Shown: positions 34,257 through 43,604, counted from the first letter of the stretch. The stretch: 64,000 nucleotides of DNA from Nonomuraea rhodomycinica (GCF_013363995.1 NZ_JABWGO010000004.1:574239-638238); one strand, 5' to 3'. Notes: generated from the sequence alone by a model not told the origin. Numbers and translations: made by a program.

Positions 34257-35660
34257 ATGCGCAAGCTCTACATCGGCGGCGCCTGGACCGCGTCGGTCTC
34301 GGGCGAGGCGATCGACGTCGTCAACCCCGCCACGGAGGAGATCATCGACCGGGTTCCCGCGGGCGCGCCCGCGGACGTCGAGGCCGCGGTCATGGCGGCG
34401 CGCGGGGCCTTCCCCGCGTGGTCGGCCGCCGGTCCCGAGGACCGCGCCAAGGTCCTCGCCGCCGCGGCCGAGCTGCTCGAACGGCGCTCCGCGGACGTCG
34501 CGGAGACCATCGCGACCGACATGGGCGCCCCGCTGCGCTTCGCGCTCAAGGTGCAGACGCTGATGCCCGCCGGGGTGCTCGCCTCCTACGCCCGGATGGC
34601 CGCGAGCCACCCGCGCGAGTCACGCGTCGGCAACTCCCTGGTGCTCAGGGAACCGGTCGGCGTCGTCGCCGCGATCACCCCGTGGAACTACCCGCTGCAC
34701 CAGGTCATCTGCAAGGTGGCCCCGGCGCTCGCGGCAGGCTGCACGGTCGTGCTCAAGCCGAGCGAGGTGGCGCCGCTGGCCGCGTACGCGCTGGCCGAGA
34801 TCCTCGACGAGGTCGGCCTGCCGCCCGGGGTGTTCAACCTGGTGAGCGGGCGCGGCCCGGTCGTCGGCGAGGCCATGGCGGCGCACCCCGAGGTGGACAT
34901 GGTGTCCTTCACCGGCTCGACCGCCGCGGGCCGCCGGGTCGCCGCCCTCGCGGCCGAGGGCGTCAAGCGGGTCGCGCTGGAGCTGGGCGGCAAGTCGGCC
35001 AACATCATCCTGCCCGACGCCGACCTGACCAAGGCCGTCACCGCGGGCGTGGCCAACTGCTTCGTCAACTCCGGCCAGACCTGCACGGCCTGGACCCGCA
35101 TGATCGTCCACCGTGACCAGTACGACGAGGCGGTCGGCCTGGCCGTCGAGGCGGCCCGCACGTACACGGTCGGCGACCCCTTCGACGACGCCACACGCCT
35201 CGGCCCGCTCGTCTCGGCCGCCCAGCGCGACCGCGTCGTCCGCTACATCAACCGCGGCCAGGAGGAGGGCGCCCGGCTGGTCACGGGCGGCACCGAACGG
35301 CCCCTGCCCCGCGGCTACTACGTCGAGCCGACGGTCTTCGCCGGGGTCGAGCCGGGCATGGCCATCGAGCAGGAGGAGATCTTCGGCCCGGTGCTGTCGG
35401 TCATCCCGTACACCACCGAGGACCAGGCCGTCCGCATCGCCGACGGCACCCGCTACGGCCTGTCGGGCGCGGTGTGGGCGGGCACGGAGGAGCGCGCCGT
35501 CGCCGTGGCCCGCCGCCTGCGCACGGGGCAGGTCATGGTCAACGGCGGCCGGTTCAACCCCTCGGCCCCCTTCGGCGGCTACAAGCAGTCCGGCCTCGGC
35601 CGCGAGCTGGGCGAGGCCGGACTGGAGGAGTACTTCGAGCTCAAGAGCCTTCAGCTCTGA
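34257..35660 (+). CDS. NAD(P)-dependent aldehyde dehydrogenase
   Basis: A 467-residue ALDH. Visible motifs are TPWNYPLHQ with the conserved Asn, FTGSTAAGR of the cofactor site, the general base Glu242 in LELGGKSAN, the nucleophile Cys276 in SGQTCTAWT and the C-terminal EEIFGPVLSV plus PFGGYKQSGLGRE. It oxidises an aldehyde to the acid; substrate class unclear (betaine-aldehyde/aliphatic-like by general appearance). ATG 34257 starts MRKLYIGGAW as in the family; an upstream in-frame ATG at 34230 is possible. It converges on the SDR gene 14 nt away. Confidence 0.93.
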   Translation: MRKLYIGGAWTASVSGEAIDVVNPATEEIIDRVPAGAPADVEAAVMAARGAFPAWSAAGPEDRAKVLAAAAELLERRSADVAETIATDMGAPLRFALKVQTLMPAGVLASYARMAASHPRESRVGNSLVLREPVGVVAAITPWNYPLHQVICKVAPALAAGCTVVLKPSEVAPLAAYALAEILDEVGLPPGVFNLVSGRGPVVGEAMAAHPEVDMVSFTGSTAAGRRVAALAAEGVKRVALELGGKSANIILPDADLTKAVTAGVANCFVNSGQTCTAWTRMIVHRDQYDEAVGLAVEAARTYTVGDPFDDATRLGPLVSAAQRDRVVRYINRGQEEGARLVTGGTERPLPRGYYVEPTVFAGVEPGMAIEQEEIFGPVLSVIPYTTEDQAVRIADGTRYGLSGAVWAGTEERAVAVARRLRTGQVMVNGGRFNPSAPFGGYKQSGLGRELGEAGLEEYFELKSLQL

Positions 35661-35674
35661 CCCGTCCGCGCGGG

Positions 35675-36403
35675 TCAGAGCATCAGCCCGCCGGTGGCCA
35701 GGAGGTTCTGCCCGGTGATCCACCCGCCGTCCGGCCCCGCCAGGAACGCGACCACCGAGGCGATGTCGTCCGGCCGGCCCAGCCGGCCCAGCGCCGTGAA
35801 CGCCGTCGCCCGCTCCAGCGCCTCCGGCGGGTTGCTGCCCCGCAGCATGTCGGTGTCCGTGGCGCCGGGCGAGACGGTGTTGGCCGTGATGCCGCGCGGG
35901 CCCAGCTCGCGCGCCGCCACCTTGGCGAACTGCTCGACCGCCGCCTTGCTGGCCGCGTACAGGCCGACGCCCGGCGCGGCCATCGCGGTGTTGAGGGTGG
36001 AGATGTTGATGATCCGGCCGCCGTCGCGCATGACGCGGGCGGCCCACTGGATCGCCAGGAACGTGGCGCGGGTGTTGACGGCGAACACCCGCTCGTACGT
36101 CTCGTCCGTCACCTCCGTGAGGAGCCCCTGGCCGGTCTCGGCCGCGTTGTTGACGACGATGTCCACGCCGGGCAGCAGCTTCTCCGCCTCGGCGAACAGC
36201 GTCTCCAGGTCGTCGCGGCTGGCCTGGTCCGCCCGGACGGCGTGCGCCCCCGTCTCCTCGGCGACCCGCGCCGCCGCCTCCGCGTTGCTGTGGTAGCTGA
36301 AGACCACCTCGGCGCCGTCGGCGCGCAGCCGCTCGACGATCGCCCTGCCGATGCCCCGGGACCCGCCCGTGACCAGTGCGCCCTTGCCGGAAAGCTGGAT
36401 CAT
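35675..36403 (-). CDS. SDR-family oxidoreductase (FabG-like)
   Basis: A 242-residue classical short-chain dehydrogenase. The NAD(P) loop is TGGSRGIGR, NNAA sits at 84-87, the catalytic Ser134, Tyr148 and Lys152 (YAASK) are in place, and the C-terminus is the usual GGWITGQNLLATGG. R16 in the glycine loop suggests NADP preference. It could be an acyl-ACP reductase or a xenobiotic SDR; the context does not decide. It lies 9 nt downstream of the def stop on the same strand; def's start is further upstream, so the two may be cotranscribed. Confidence 0.92.
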   Translation of the reverse strand: MIQLSGKGALVTGGSRGIGRAIVERLRADGAEVVFSYHSNAEAAARVAEETGAHAVRADQASRDDLETLFAEAEKLLPGVDIVVNNAAETGQGLLTEVTDETYERVFAVNTRATFLAIQWAARVMRDGGRIINISTLNTAMAAPGVGLYAASKAAVEQFAKVAARELGPRGITANTVSPGATDTDMLRGSNPPEALERATAFTALGRLGRPDDIASVVAFLAGPDGGWITGQNLLATGGLML

Positions 36404-36412
36404 GGGGCCAAT

Positions 36413-36898
36413 CTATGCCTTCGACATGATCTTGCGCGCTTCGTCCCTGGGCAGCCGGTCGACGTACAGCCTGCCGTCGAGGTGGTCGGTCTCGTGCTGG
36501 AAGCAGCGGGCCAGCGAGCCCCGGGCCTTGATCCGCACCGGGCGGCCGAGCCGGTCGAGCCCCTCGACGGTGACCCCGGCGGCCCGGGCGACCGGCGCGT
36601 AGATGGGCTTGCCGCTCTGCCGGTCGGGCACCGACAGGCAGCCCTCCTGGTCGAGGACCTCCTCGGGGTCGTCCACGGTCAGCACCGGGTTGATCACGTG
36701 CCCCTTGCGGCCGCTGATGTCGTAGACGAACAGCCGCCGCGACACGCCGATCTGCGGGCCGGCCAGGCCGACGCCGTCCACCGCGTACATCGCCTGGAAC
36801 ATCTCGTCGATCAGGCGGCGCAGCTCCTTGTCGAAGCCCTCGACGGGCTCGGCGGGCGTACGCAGGACCGGGTCGCCGATCGCGCGGATCTCACGCAT
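36413..36898 (-). CDS. def: Peptide deformylase
   Basis: Removes the formyl group from nascent N-terminal fMet. The 161-residue protein has the three PDF motifs: GVGLAGPQIG (43-51), EGCLSVP with the metal ligand Cys87, and QHETDHLDG with His135, Glu136 and His139. Length and the short C-terminus are of the bacterial type common in Gram-positives of this group. It stands with the SDR gene rather than with fmt. Confidence 0.96.
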   Translation of the reverse strand: MREIRAIGDPVLRTPAEPVEGFDKELRRLIDEMFQAMYAVDGVGLAGPQIGVSRRLFVYDISGRKGHVINPVLTVDDPEEVLDQEGCLSVPDRQSGKPIYAPVARAAGVTVEGLDRLGRPVRIKARGSLARCFQHETDHLDGRLYVDRLPRDEARKIMSKA

Positions 36899-37003
36899 GG
36901 ACGCTCAACTTCCGTAAGGGGCGGTCATGGTTGGCAGTCCTTACTGTAGCGAGTGGCCGCGCCGCCCACATCTCCTCGCGGCGGCCTGTGGAAGACTGGT
37001 CGC

Positions 37004-37471
<468 letters not shown>

Positions 37472-37985
37472 CGCCGGGCGGCCGGGACCGCCCCCGGGGC
37501 ACCGCGTCCGGCGGGCGGCCGGGCCGCTATGTCCGTCGCCGGGGCTCGCGCCTCGGCATCTCGTCACGCAGGGGCCGCCGGTCGGCGGCCTCCTGCTGCT
37601 CCTTCGACGGTCGTGACACGTCGCGGGCCCGCATCGCGGTGACCGCCGTGATCTGCAAGCTCTGCAGCGCCATGCCGTCGAGACTACGTCAGAAGGTCAG
37701 CCCCGCCCACGCTCCGGGCTCCAGGCCATGGCGGTGGCAGGCTCCCGCACCGCGCCGGGCGTGCGCTCCCGCGCCGGGTCGTGCGGCGTCCCCGGGACGA
37801 AGGGCGGCGACGCTCACCCCGCGCTCGCGCACGCCGGCGAGCCGGCGGCGCGTCAAGGAGGATCATCCGTCCGCCGTGGGAGCGGCCGAACGGGCACGGC
37901 CACCCAATAACCGCTGGATGATGATCAAGGCGTTGGTCAAGTGGGCTGCCCAAACCGGGGTCAGACCGATACAGTCACACGCATC
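37472..37985. other. 514-bp intergenic region upstream of the PP2C gene
   Basis: It contains one plausible small minus-strand ORF (annotated separately), a stretch with repeated CGCTCCCGC(A/G)CCG words near 37741-37775, and a less GC-rich last 80 bp that should hold the PP2C promoter. Longer frames here have shadow-like composition and are not called. Confidence 0.4.
37527..37673 (-). CDS. Possible small basic protein (48 aa)
   Basis: ATG at 37673 opens a 48-residue frame beginning MALQSLQITAVTAMRARDVS, with a helical charged middle (EQQEAADRRPLRDEMP) and a basic end. A TAGTCT hexamer lies 7 nt before the ATG, as in leaderless actinobacterial transcripts, while no ribosome site is present. 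Amino-acid balance looks gene-like but there is no family recognition. Confidence 0.35.
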   Translation of the reverse strand: MALQSLQITAVTAMRARDVSRPSKEQQEAADRRPLRDEMPRREPRRRT

Positions 37986-39098
37986 ATGAGTTCCCGACCG
38001 GCGCCGCTGATCCCGCCACGGCTCCGCGCGCTCCTGGTACGGGTGCCGCTGCTGGTGCCCGCTGTCCGATTCCTTCGCCGCACCCTGTCCCGCGACCGCA
38101 ACCTGCTCGTCACCCTCATCATGCTGACGCTCCTCGTCGGCCTGCTGGCGGCGCGCGTGTCCACCGAGTGGTTCTCGCCGTCGCTGCTCATCCTCATCAC
38201 CCTCGTGGGCGGGCTCCAGCTGCGGCTGGCGAGCCTGGCCAAGCTGCTCGGCGCCGTCGCGGTCGCCCTGGGCTACATCGCCCTCACGCTGGGCGTGGGC
38301 CGCATCGGGCTCGGGCTCATGGTGACGATCGGGTTCACGACCGTGCTCGCCGTGCTCATGGCGCGCACCCGCGGCAAGCTCGGCGTGCAGGGGCTGCGCG
38401 GCGACGCGATGCTGCTGGAGCTGCGCGACCGGCTGCGCGGCCAGGGCGAGCTGCCGCCCCTGCCCAAGGACTGGGGCGGGCGGGTGGTGCTCAAGCAGGC
38501 GGGCGGCTCCTCCTTCGGGGGCGACTTCCTCGTCTCCAAACGTGACGGCGACCAGGTGGACATCGCGCTGGTCGACGTCTCCGGCAAGGGCGTCGACGCG
38601 GGCACCAGGGCGCTGATGCTGTCGGGCACGTTCGGCGGCCTGCTCGGCTCGGCGGACGACTTCCTGGCCGCCTGCAACGCCTACCTGCACCGGCAGCACG
38701 GCGACGAGGGCTTCGTGACCGCCGTCCACGTACGCCTCGACCTGGCGACGGGCGACTACACGATCACCTCCGCCGGGCACCCGCCCGTGGTGAAGTTCGA
38801 CGCGGGCACCGGCAACTGGCAGGTCGCCTCGGCCAAGGGCGTGGTCCTCGGCGTGGTGCCCGACCTGCACTGCGAGCCCGACAGCGGCACGCTGCGCAAG
38901 GGCGACGCCCTGATGTTCTTCACCGACGGGCTGATCGAGCAGCCCGGGCGCGACATCGACGCGGGCCTGGACAAGCTGCTCGGCGAGGCGGAGCGGCTGC
39001 TCACCTCGGGCTTCCACGACGGCGCGCGGGCCCTGGTCAACGCCATGTCCTCCGGCCACAACGACGACTGCGCGCTGGTGCTCATCTGGCGGCCGTGA
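37986..39098 (+). CDS. Membrane PP2C/SpoIIE-type protein phosphatase
   Basis: A 370-residue protein with three or four N-terminal membrane helices (about 38-130) and a cytoplasmic PP2C-like (SpoIIE/RsbU) domain from about 150. Metal-binding motifs include SSFGGDFL, IALVDVSGKGVDAG and the terminal SGHNDDCALVLIWR. Such phosphatases dephosphorylate anti-anti-sigma factors in partner-switching pathways; the RsbW-like kinase encoded at 52.9-53.4 kb could belong to such a system, but that is only inference. ATG 37986 gives a basic N-terminus before the first helix. Confidence 0.88.
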   Translation: MSSRPAPLIPPRLRALLVRVPLLVPAVRFLRRTLSRDRNLLVTLIMLTLLVGLLAARVSTEWFSPSLLILITLVGGLQLRLASLAKLLGAVAVALGYIALTLGVGRIGLGLMVTIGFTTVLAVLMARTRGKLGVQGLRGDAMLLELRDRLRGQGELPPLPKDWGGRVVLKQAGGSSFGGDFLVSKRDGDQVDIALVDVSGKGVDAGTRALMLSGTFGGLLGSADDFLAACNAYLHRQHGDEGFVTAVHVRLDLATGDYTITSAGHPPVVKFDAGTGNWQVASAKGVVLGVVPDLHCEPDSGTLRKGDALMFFTDGLIEQPGRDIDAGLDKLLGEAERLLTSGFHDGARALVNAMSSGHNDDCALVLIWRP

Positions 39099-39218
39099 CC
39101 GCCGGCGGCCCCCGCGCCGCGACCGCCCGACCATGACGAACCACACGGGTGAATGGTGAACACCGTCACTGGCCGAAGGATCTCCGTCCTGGGATCGTCG
39201 TACTGCTTGCCCATGTGC

Positions 39219-39259
39219 CCGGGCCCCGGGGGAGCGGCGCGGCTTCTTCCGGGGCCCGG
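39219..39259. terminator. Hairpin between convergent PP2C and response-regulator genes
   Basis: CCGGGCCCCGG and CCGGGGCCCGG form an 11-bp stem with a 19-nt loop in the 195-bp convergent gap. Probable bidirectional terminator; the rest of the gap shows nothing else. Confidence 0.6.
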
Positions 39260-39293
39260 CTTGTCCTCCTGCGGTACGCCCCGGACTCCGGGG

Positions 39294-39899
39294 TCAGAGC
39301 CAGCCGGAGTCGCTGGCGATGCGGATGGCGTCGACGCGGTTGCGGGCCCCCGTCTTGCAGATGACCCGCGACAGGTGGTTGCGCACCGTGCCGACCGACA
39401 GGCAGAGCTGGTCGGCGATCTCCGCCGAGCGGGCCCCGCCGGCGGCGGCGCGCAGCACGTCCAGCTCGCGCCGGGTCAGCGGGTTGGCCGCCGACTGCAG
39501 CGCGGCGGCGGCCAGCTCGGAGTCGACCGCGCGCCGGCCCGCCGCGACCTGCCGCAGCCCGTCGGCCAGCCGCTCGGGCGCCACGTCCAGGCTCATGAAG
39601 CCGAGCGCGTGCGCGGCGAACGCCCGGCGCACCTGCCCAGGGCTGGGCTGCGCGGACAGCACCAGCGCCCGGCAGCCGGGGGCCTTCTCGTGCAGCGCCG
39701 CCACCACCGGCAGGCCGCCCGCGCCCGGCAGGTCGAGATCGACGACCGCCGTGTCGGCCGCGGAGGCCAGCGCCGCCGGCACCACGTCCTCGGCGCCGCC
39801 GACCTCGGCCACGACCCGCATCCCGGGCTCGGCGCCCAGGGCGGCGACCAGGCCGCGCCGTACCAGGGGCAGATGCTCGGCGACCAGGATCCGGATCAA
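39294..39899 (-). CDS. NarL/LuxR-type response regulator, atypical receiver
   Basis: A 201-residue protein: receiver domain (about 1-115) and LuxR HTH (about 140-200, LTRRELDVLRAAAGGARSAE, LSVGTVRNHLSRVICKTGARNRVDAI). The acceptor Asp is in AVVDLDLPG. The acidic pair is reduced (VAEHL instead of EDQ-like) and the conserved Lys of the last receiver strand is missing (GFMSLDV), so phosphorylation control may be absent. TTG 39899 with GGGAG upstream is preferred over an upstream start at 39971. No histidine kinase gene is adjacent. Confidence 0.87.
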   Translation of the reverse strand: MIRILVAEHLPLVRRGLVAALGAEPGMRVVAEVGGAEDVVPAALASAADTAVVDLDLPGAGGLPVVAALHEKAPGCRALVLSAQPSPGQVRRAFAAHALGFMSLDVAPERLADGLRQVAAGRRAVDSELAAAALQSAANPLTRRELDVLRAAAGGARSAEIADQLCLSVGTVRNHLSRVICKTGARNRVDAIRIASDSGWL

Positions 39900-39930
39900 G
39901 GCGCTCCCTTCGTCATACCCCAGGGTGATC

Positions 39931-39950
39931 GTATGATCGCATACTGTCAA
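39931..39950 (-). promoter_or_regulatory. Possible -35 with adjacent inverted repeat
   Basis: On the minus strand TTGACA (39950-39945) is followed immediately by GTATG-N4-CATAC (39944-39931), a 5-bp inverted repeat. It is a plausible promoter with an overlapping operator for the response-regulator gene. No good -10 at standard spacing is seen. Confidence 0.35.
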
Positions 39951-40053
39951 CGAAGTCTCTCGATTCCCCAAAGGGGGCGCAAGCCAATCAGGTGTGGAGA
40001 GTTCGACTAGTCTTGGGTGGTCGGGACCTTCCGTTTACCTGGAGAGCGCCTAG

Positions 40054-41358
40054 ATGAACTGGCTGTTCGTCGCCGGGATCGCCGTCTTCTTCATCGGACT
40101 GATGGCCTCCATCGCGCTGCACGAGATCGGACACCTCGTGCCGGCCAAGATCTTCGGCGTCCGGGTGCCCCAGTACATGGTCGGTTTCGGCACGACCGCC
40201 TGGTCGATCCGCCGGGGCGAGACCGAGTACGGCATCAAGTGGATCCCGCTGGGCGGCTACATCCGCATGATCGGCATGCTGCCGCCGCGGCCGGGCGACG
40301 CCCCGGGCAAGCTCCGCGGCACCTCGACCGGGCCGTTCCAGGGCCTCATCGAGACCGCCCGCGAGGCGTCCATGGAGGAGGTTCGTCCCGGCGACGAGGA
40401 CCGGGTGTTCTACCGGAAGAAGTGGTGGCAGAAGGTCATCATCATGTCCGGCGGCCCGGCCATGAACTTCGTGCTGTCGTTCATCCTGTTCTCGATCCTG
40501 CTCGTCGGCGTCGGCCTGCCCACCCTGGCTCCGATCGTCTCGCCGAGGACCCACACCTGCGTCATCCCGGCCGGCGAGAACCGCGCCGACTGCCGTCCCA
40601 CCGACCAGCCGACCCCCGCCGCCAAGGCCGGGCTCAAGCCGGGCGACCGGATCGTCTCCTTCGACGGCCAGAAGATCGCCACCTGGGACGACGCCACCCG
40701 CCTCATCCGGGGGCACGGCGCCGGCGCCGTCCAGCTGGGCATCGTGCGCGACGGCAAGCCCATGACGCTGCCCGTCACGCTCATCGCCCAGGACCGGCCC
40801 TCGCTGACCGACCCGAACAAGATCGACAAGGGCGTCGGCTTCCTCGGCGTGCTGCCCGACCAGGTCATGGAGAAGCAGAGCTTCGGCATGGTCGTCGGCT
40901 ACATGGGCGAGCTGACCGGCCGGGTCGCCGGGTCGCTGCTCAACCTGCCGCAGAAGATGGTCGGCGTCTGGCACGCCGCCTTCTCCGGGCAGGAGCGCGA
41001 CCCCGAGGGCCCCGTCGGCGTCGTGGGCGCCGGGCGGCTGGGCGGCGAGATCCTCTCCTCGGACATGACCACCGAGATGAAGATCTACAACGTGCTGAAC
41101 CTGCTGGCCGGGTTCAACCTGGCGATCGGCATGTTCAACCTCATCCCGCTGCTGCCGCTCGACGGCGGCCACATCGCGGGCGGCCTGTGGGAGGGCCTCA
41201 AGCGGGCCTTCGCCCGGATCACCCGCCGGCCGGAACCCGCGTACGTGGACATCGCCAAGGTGCTGCCGCTGACGTACACGCTGGCCCTCGTGATGATCGT
41301 CATGGCCGGGCTGCTCGTCTACGCCGACCTGTTCAACCCGCTCAAGCTCACCGGCTAG
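40054..41358 (+). CDS. rseP: Site-2 protease (RseP/Rip1 family)
   Basis: A 434-residue intramembrane zinc metalloprotease. HEIGH (23-27) lies in the first membrane helix, the second metal motif is in NLIPLLPLDGGH near residue 365, and a PDZ domain sits between (about 185-265, AGLKPGDRIVSFDGQ). In actinobacteria the orthologue (Rip1) cleaves membrane anti-sigma factors and other signalling proteins. GGAGAG precedes the ATG. The usual dxr and gcpE neighbours are absent here. Confidence 0.94.
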   Translation: MNWLFVAGIAVFFIGLMASIALHEIGHLVPAKIFGVRVPQYMVGFGTTAWSIRRGETEYGIKWIPLGGYIRMIGMLPPRPGDAPGKLRGTSTGPFQGLIETAREASMEEVRPGDEDRVFYRKKWWQKVIIMSGGPAMNFVLSFILFSILLVGVGLPTLAPIVSPRTHTCVIPAGENRADCRPTDQPTPAAKAGLKPGDRIVSFDGQKIATWDDATRLIRGHGAGAVQLGIVRDGKPMTLPVTLIAQDRPSLTDPNKIDKGVGFLGVLPDQVMEKQSFGMVVGYMGELTGRVAGSLLNLPQKMVGVWHAAFSGQERDPEGPVGVVGAGRLGGEILSSDMTTEMKIYNVLNLLAGFNLAIGMFNLIPLLPLDGGHIAGGLWEGLKRAFARITRRPEPAYVDIAKVLPLTYTLALVMIVMAGLLVYADLFNPLKLTG

Positions 41359-41394
41359 GCCGCCCCGCGCCACCGTGCCGGGCGGCCCGCCGGG

Positions 41395-42597
41395 TCAGGC
41401 CGCCCGCCGCCCGCGGCGGGCTCGTGGGCGGCGGAACAGGAAGAACGCGCCGACCCCGCACAGCAGGCCGACGCCGATCGCCGCGCCGCCCACCCAGAGC
41501 AGGGACTGCTCGATCGGCGGGTGCCCGACGGGCGAGCCGACCGGCCCGTTCCCGAAGTACTGCTTCCCCTTGTACGGCACGGCCACGGTCTTCGCCGCCT
41601 TGGCGCCGGCCGCCGCCTTCACCGCCGCCTCCGCGTTCACCAGCCCGAAGCCGAGGAACGGGGTGTAGCCGGCCGGCGGCTTGCTGGCCGTCTTGATGAG
41701 GATGTCGCGCACCTGCCGGGGCGTCAGCTTCGGGTTGGCCGACAGCATCAGCGCCGCGGTGCCCGCCACCAGAGCGCAGGCCGGCGAGGTGCCGTCGCCC
41801 GCCTCGTAGCCGCCGGTGTTGCGGGCGGCGTAGATGTCGACGCCCGGCGCGGCGATCGTGTTGTACGTGTGCACCTGCGAGAACTCCGCCCGCGCGCCCT
41901 CCGGCGCCATCGCCGCCACCGCGATCACGCCCGGATAGCCGGCCGGGTACGACATGGTGTTGTTGGCGTCCACCTCCAGCGGGTCGGTGGAGCCTCCGTT
42001 GCCGGCGCTGGCCACGAGGATCGCGCCCTTGCCGACGGCGTAGTCGACGGCCGCGGCCGTGTCGTCCTCGTAGCCGCCCCAGCCCCACTCCGAGGTGCCC
42101 AGCGACATGGAGACGACCCGGGCGCCGTGGTCGACCGCGTAGCGGATGCCCTTGGCCAGGGCGTTGCCGGCGCGCTCGCTCTCCTTGTCGGCTCCGGTCC
42201 CGCCGTCCTTGGCCGCCTTCTCCGCCCGCTTGCGCGCCGGGTCCTCGCGGTCCCAGATCACCCGTACGGACAGCACCCGCGAGCCCGGCGCCACGTGCAG
42301 GACGCTGGAGGCCATGGCCGTGCCGTGCCCGCCCCAGTAGCTCTGACCGGGACGGGCGCCGCCGCCGATGAAGTCCGGGCCGCCGGTCACCCTGCCCCTG
42401 AACTCCGGGTGGCCCTTCATCACGCCCGTGTCGAGGACCGCGACGGTGACGCCCTTGCCCTCGGTGAGCCGCTGGGCGCCCGGCACGCGCATGGCCGTCC
42501 GCTCCCAGCCGCGCGGTGCGTCGGCCACGCCCGGGACCGCCGCGCCGGCGACGAGCCCGGCGGTCAGGACGGCCGTGGCCGCCACTCTGCTGATCAT
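41395..42597 (-). CDS. Membrane-anchored subtilase (S8, mycosin-like)
   Basis: A 400-residue serine protease: signal peptide (about 1-26), subtilisin domain with Asp56 (AVLDTGV), His91 (GGHGTAMAS) and Ser271 (GTSPACAL), a linker, and one C-terminal membrane helix (about 367-389) with a basic tail. The layout equals that of mycosins of type VII secretion, but no ESX genes are visible in the window. Its ATG overlaps the stop of the proline-rich membrane gene (ATGA), so the two are cotranslated and probably function together at the cell surface. Confidence 0.92.
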   Translation of the reverse strand: MISRVAATAVLTAGLVAGAAVPGVADAPRGWERTAMRVPGAQRLTEGKGVTVAVLDTGVMKGHPEFRGRVTGGPDFIGGGARPGQSYWGGHGTAMASSVLHVAPGSRVLSVRVIWDREDPARKRAEKAAKDGGTGADKESERAGNALAKGIRYAVDHGARVVSMSLGTSEWGWGGYEDDTAAAVDYAVGKGAILVASAGNGGSTDPLEVDANNTMSYPAGYPGVIAVAAMAPEGARAEFSQVHTYNTIAAPGVDIYAARNTGGYEAGDGTSPACALVAGTAALMLSANPKLTPRQVRDILIKTASKPPAGYTPFLGFGLVNAEAAVKAAAGAKAAKTVAVPYKGKQYFGNGPVGSPVGHPPIEQSLLWVGGAAIGVGLLCGVGAFFLFRRPRARRGRRAA

Positions 42598-43604
42598 GCG
42601 CCCACCTTCGGGATCTCGTCGGTCAACCGGTAGGCCAGGTTCTCGGCCAGCCCCTCGGCCGTGGAGGTCCAGGCCGAGCGGTCGTCCTTCTGCTCCAGCG
42701 GCCGGTTGCCCCAGGGGTCGGGCAGCCTGCCGGGGCGCCTGCCGTCGGCCGGGCCGGCGGTGACCGCCACGAACAGCGGCGTGTACATGTCGAACACGGC
42801 CGTGCCGCCGTCGCCCGTGCGGGCCGCGTCCTTCCACTGGGTGCCGGGGGCCGCCAGGGCGCGCACGACGTGGTCCTGCTCGTCCTGTCCGTCGCGGACG
42901 TGGTCGCCGAGGTCCTCCTTGGCGGAGATGTCGCGGAAGGCGATGATCGCGGCGGTCGCGGCGGTGCCCCCGGTGTCGTCGAGGTAGGTGGCGCGTAGGG
43001 CCGCGACGCAGCCGCGCTGGGCGGCGAGCTTGGCCAGGCCGCCGGACAGCGCGGCGTCGCACGAGGTGCTGGAGGAGATGGCGACCCTGGTCCAGCCGCG
43101 CTCGTCGTCGGGGTCGTCGCTCTTCTTGTCCGGGTCCTGGCGGCCGATCGCGGCGGGGAACAGCTTCTCGACGGGGACGTTGCGCCACAGCTCCATGGAG
43201 AACTGCTTGTTGCGGATCTTCTGCTGGCTGTTGCTGACGGCGTGCTGGACGAGCAGGCCGCCGCCGAGCGCGGAGACCAGGCCGAACCCGGCCACGAGCA
43301 CCCCGGCGACGATCCGTCCCGCCCCGCGCCTGCGCGGGGCGGGTTCGGGCGGCTGCGGAGGCGGTCCGTAGGGTCCGGGCGCGCCCTGGGGTGGTCCGTA
43401 CGGTCCCGGTCCGCCCTGCGGGGGTGCGTACGGTCCCGGCGCGCCCTGGGGCGGTCCGTACGGTCCCGGTCCGCCTTGGAGCGGTCCGTACGGTCCCGGC
43501 GCGCCCTGGGGCGGGTAAGCCTGCGGCTGGTACGGGGCGGGATGCCCGCCGGACGGCTGCGGGGCGGGATACCCCGGCCCTGGACCGGGCGGGGGGTACG
43601 TCAT
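42594..43604 (-). CDS. Proline-rich single-pass membrane protein
   Basis: A 336-residue protein. Residues 1-90 are a Pro/Gly/Tyr-rich cytoplasmic tail with five 10-residue repeats (Q-G-A/G-P-G-P-Y-G-P-P, about 33-82). A basic stop and membrane helix follow (about 95-119), then an extracytoplasmic domain of about 215 residues with two or three cysteines. No named domain recognised. First gene of the pair with the subtilase; it could be its substrate, regulator or scaffold. Confidence 0.75.
   Translation of the reverse strand: MTYPPPGPGPGYPAPQPSGGHPAPYQPQAYPPQGAPGPYGPLQGGPGPYGPPQGAPGPYAPPQGGPGPYGPPQGAPGPYGPPPQPPEPAPRRRGAGRIVAGVLVAGFGLVSALGGGLLVQHAVSNSQQKIRNKQFSMELWRNVPVEKLFPAAIGRQDPDKKSDDPDDERGWTRVAISSSTSCDAALSGGLAKLAAQRGCVAALRATYLDDTGGTAATAAIIAFRDISAKEDLGDHVRDGQDEQDHVVRALAAPGTQWKDAARTGDGGTAVFDMYTPLFVAVTAGPADGRRPGRLPDPWGNRPLEQKDDRSAWTSTAEGLAENLAYRLTDEIPKVGA
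43359..43508. repeat. Five 30-bp repeats coding for the PGPYGPP tail
   Basis: Alternating A/G versions of a 30-bp unit, giving a 60-bp higher-order period (GGCGCGCCCTGGGGNGGTCC and GGTCCGCCNTGNGGNGGTNC words on the plus strand). The repeats are in frame and likely vary in copy number. Confidence 0.85.

Noticed and set aside
41395..43604. Type VII (ESX) secretion locus
   Set aside because: Only a mycosin-like protease is present; no EccC, EccD, EsxA/B or PE/PPE genes are visible.
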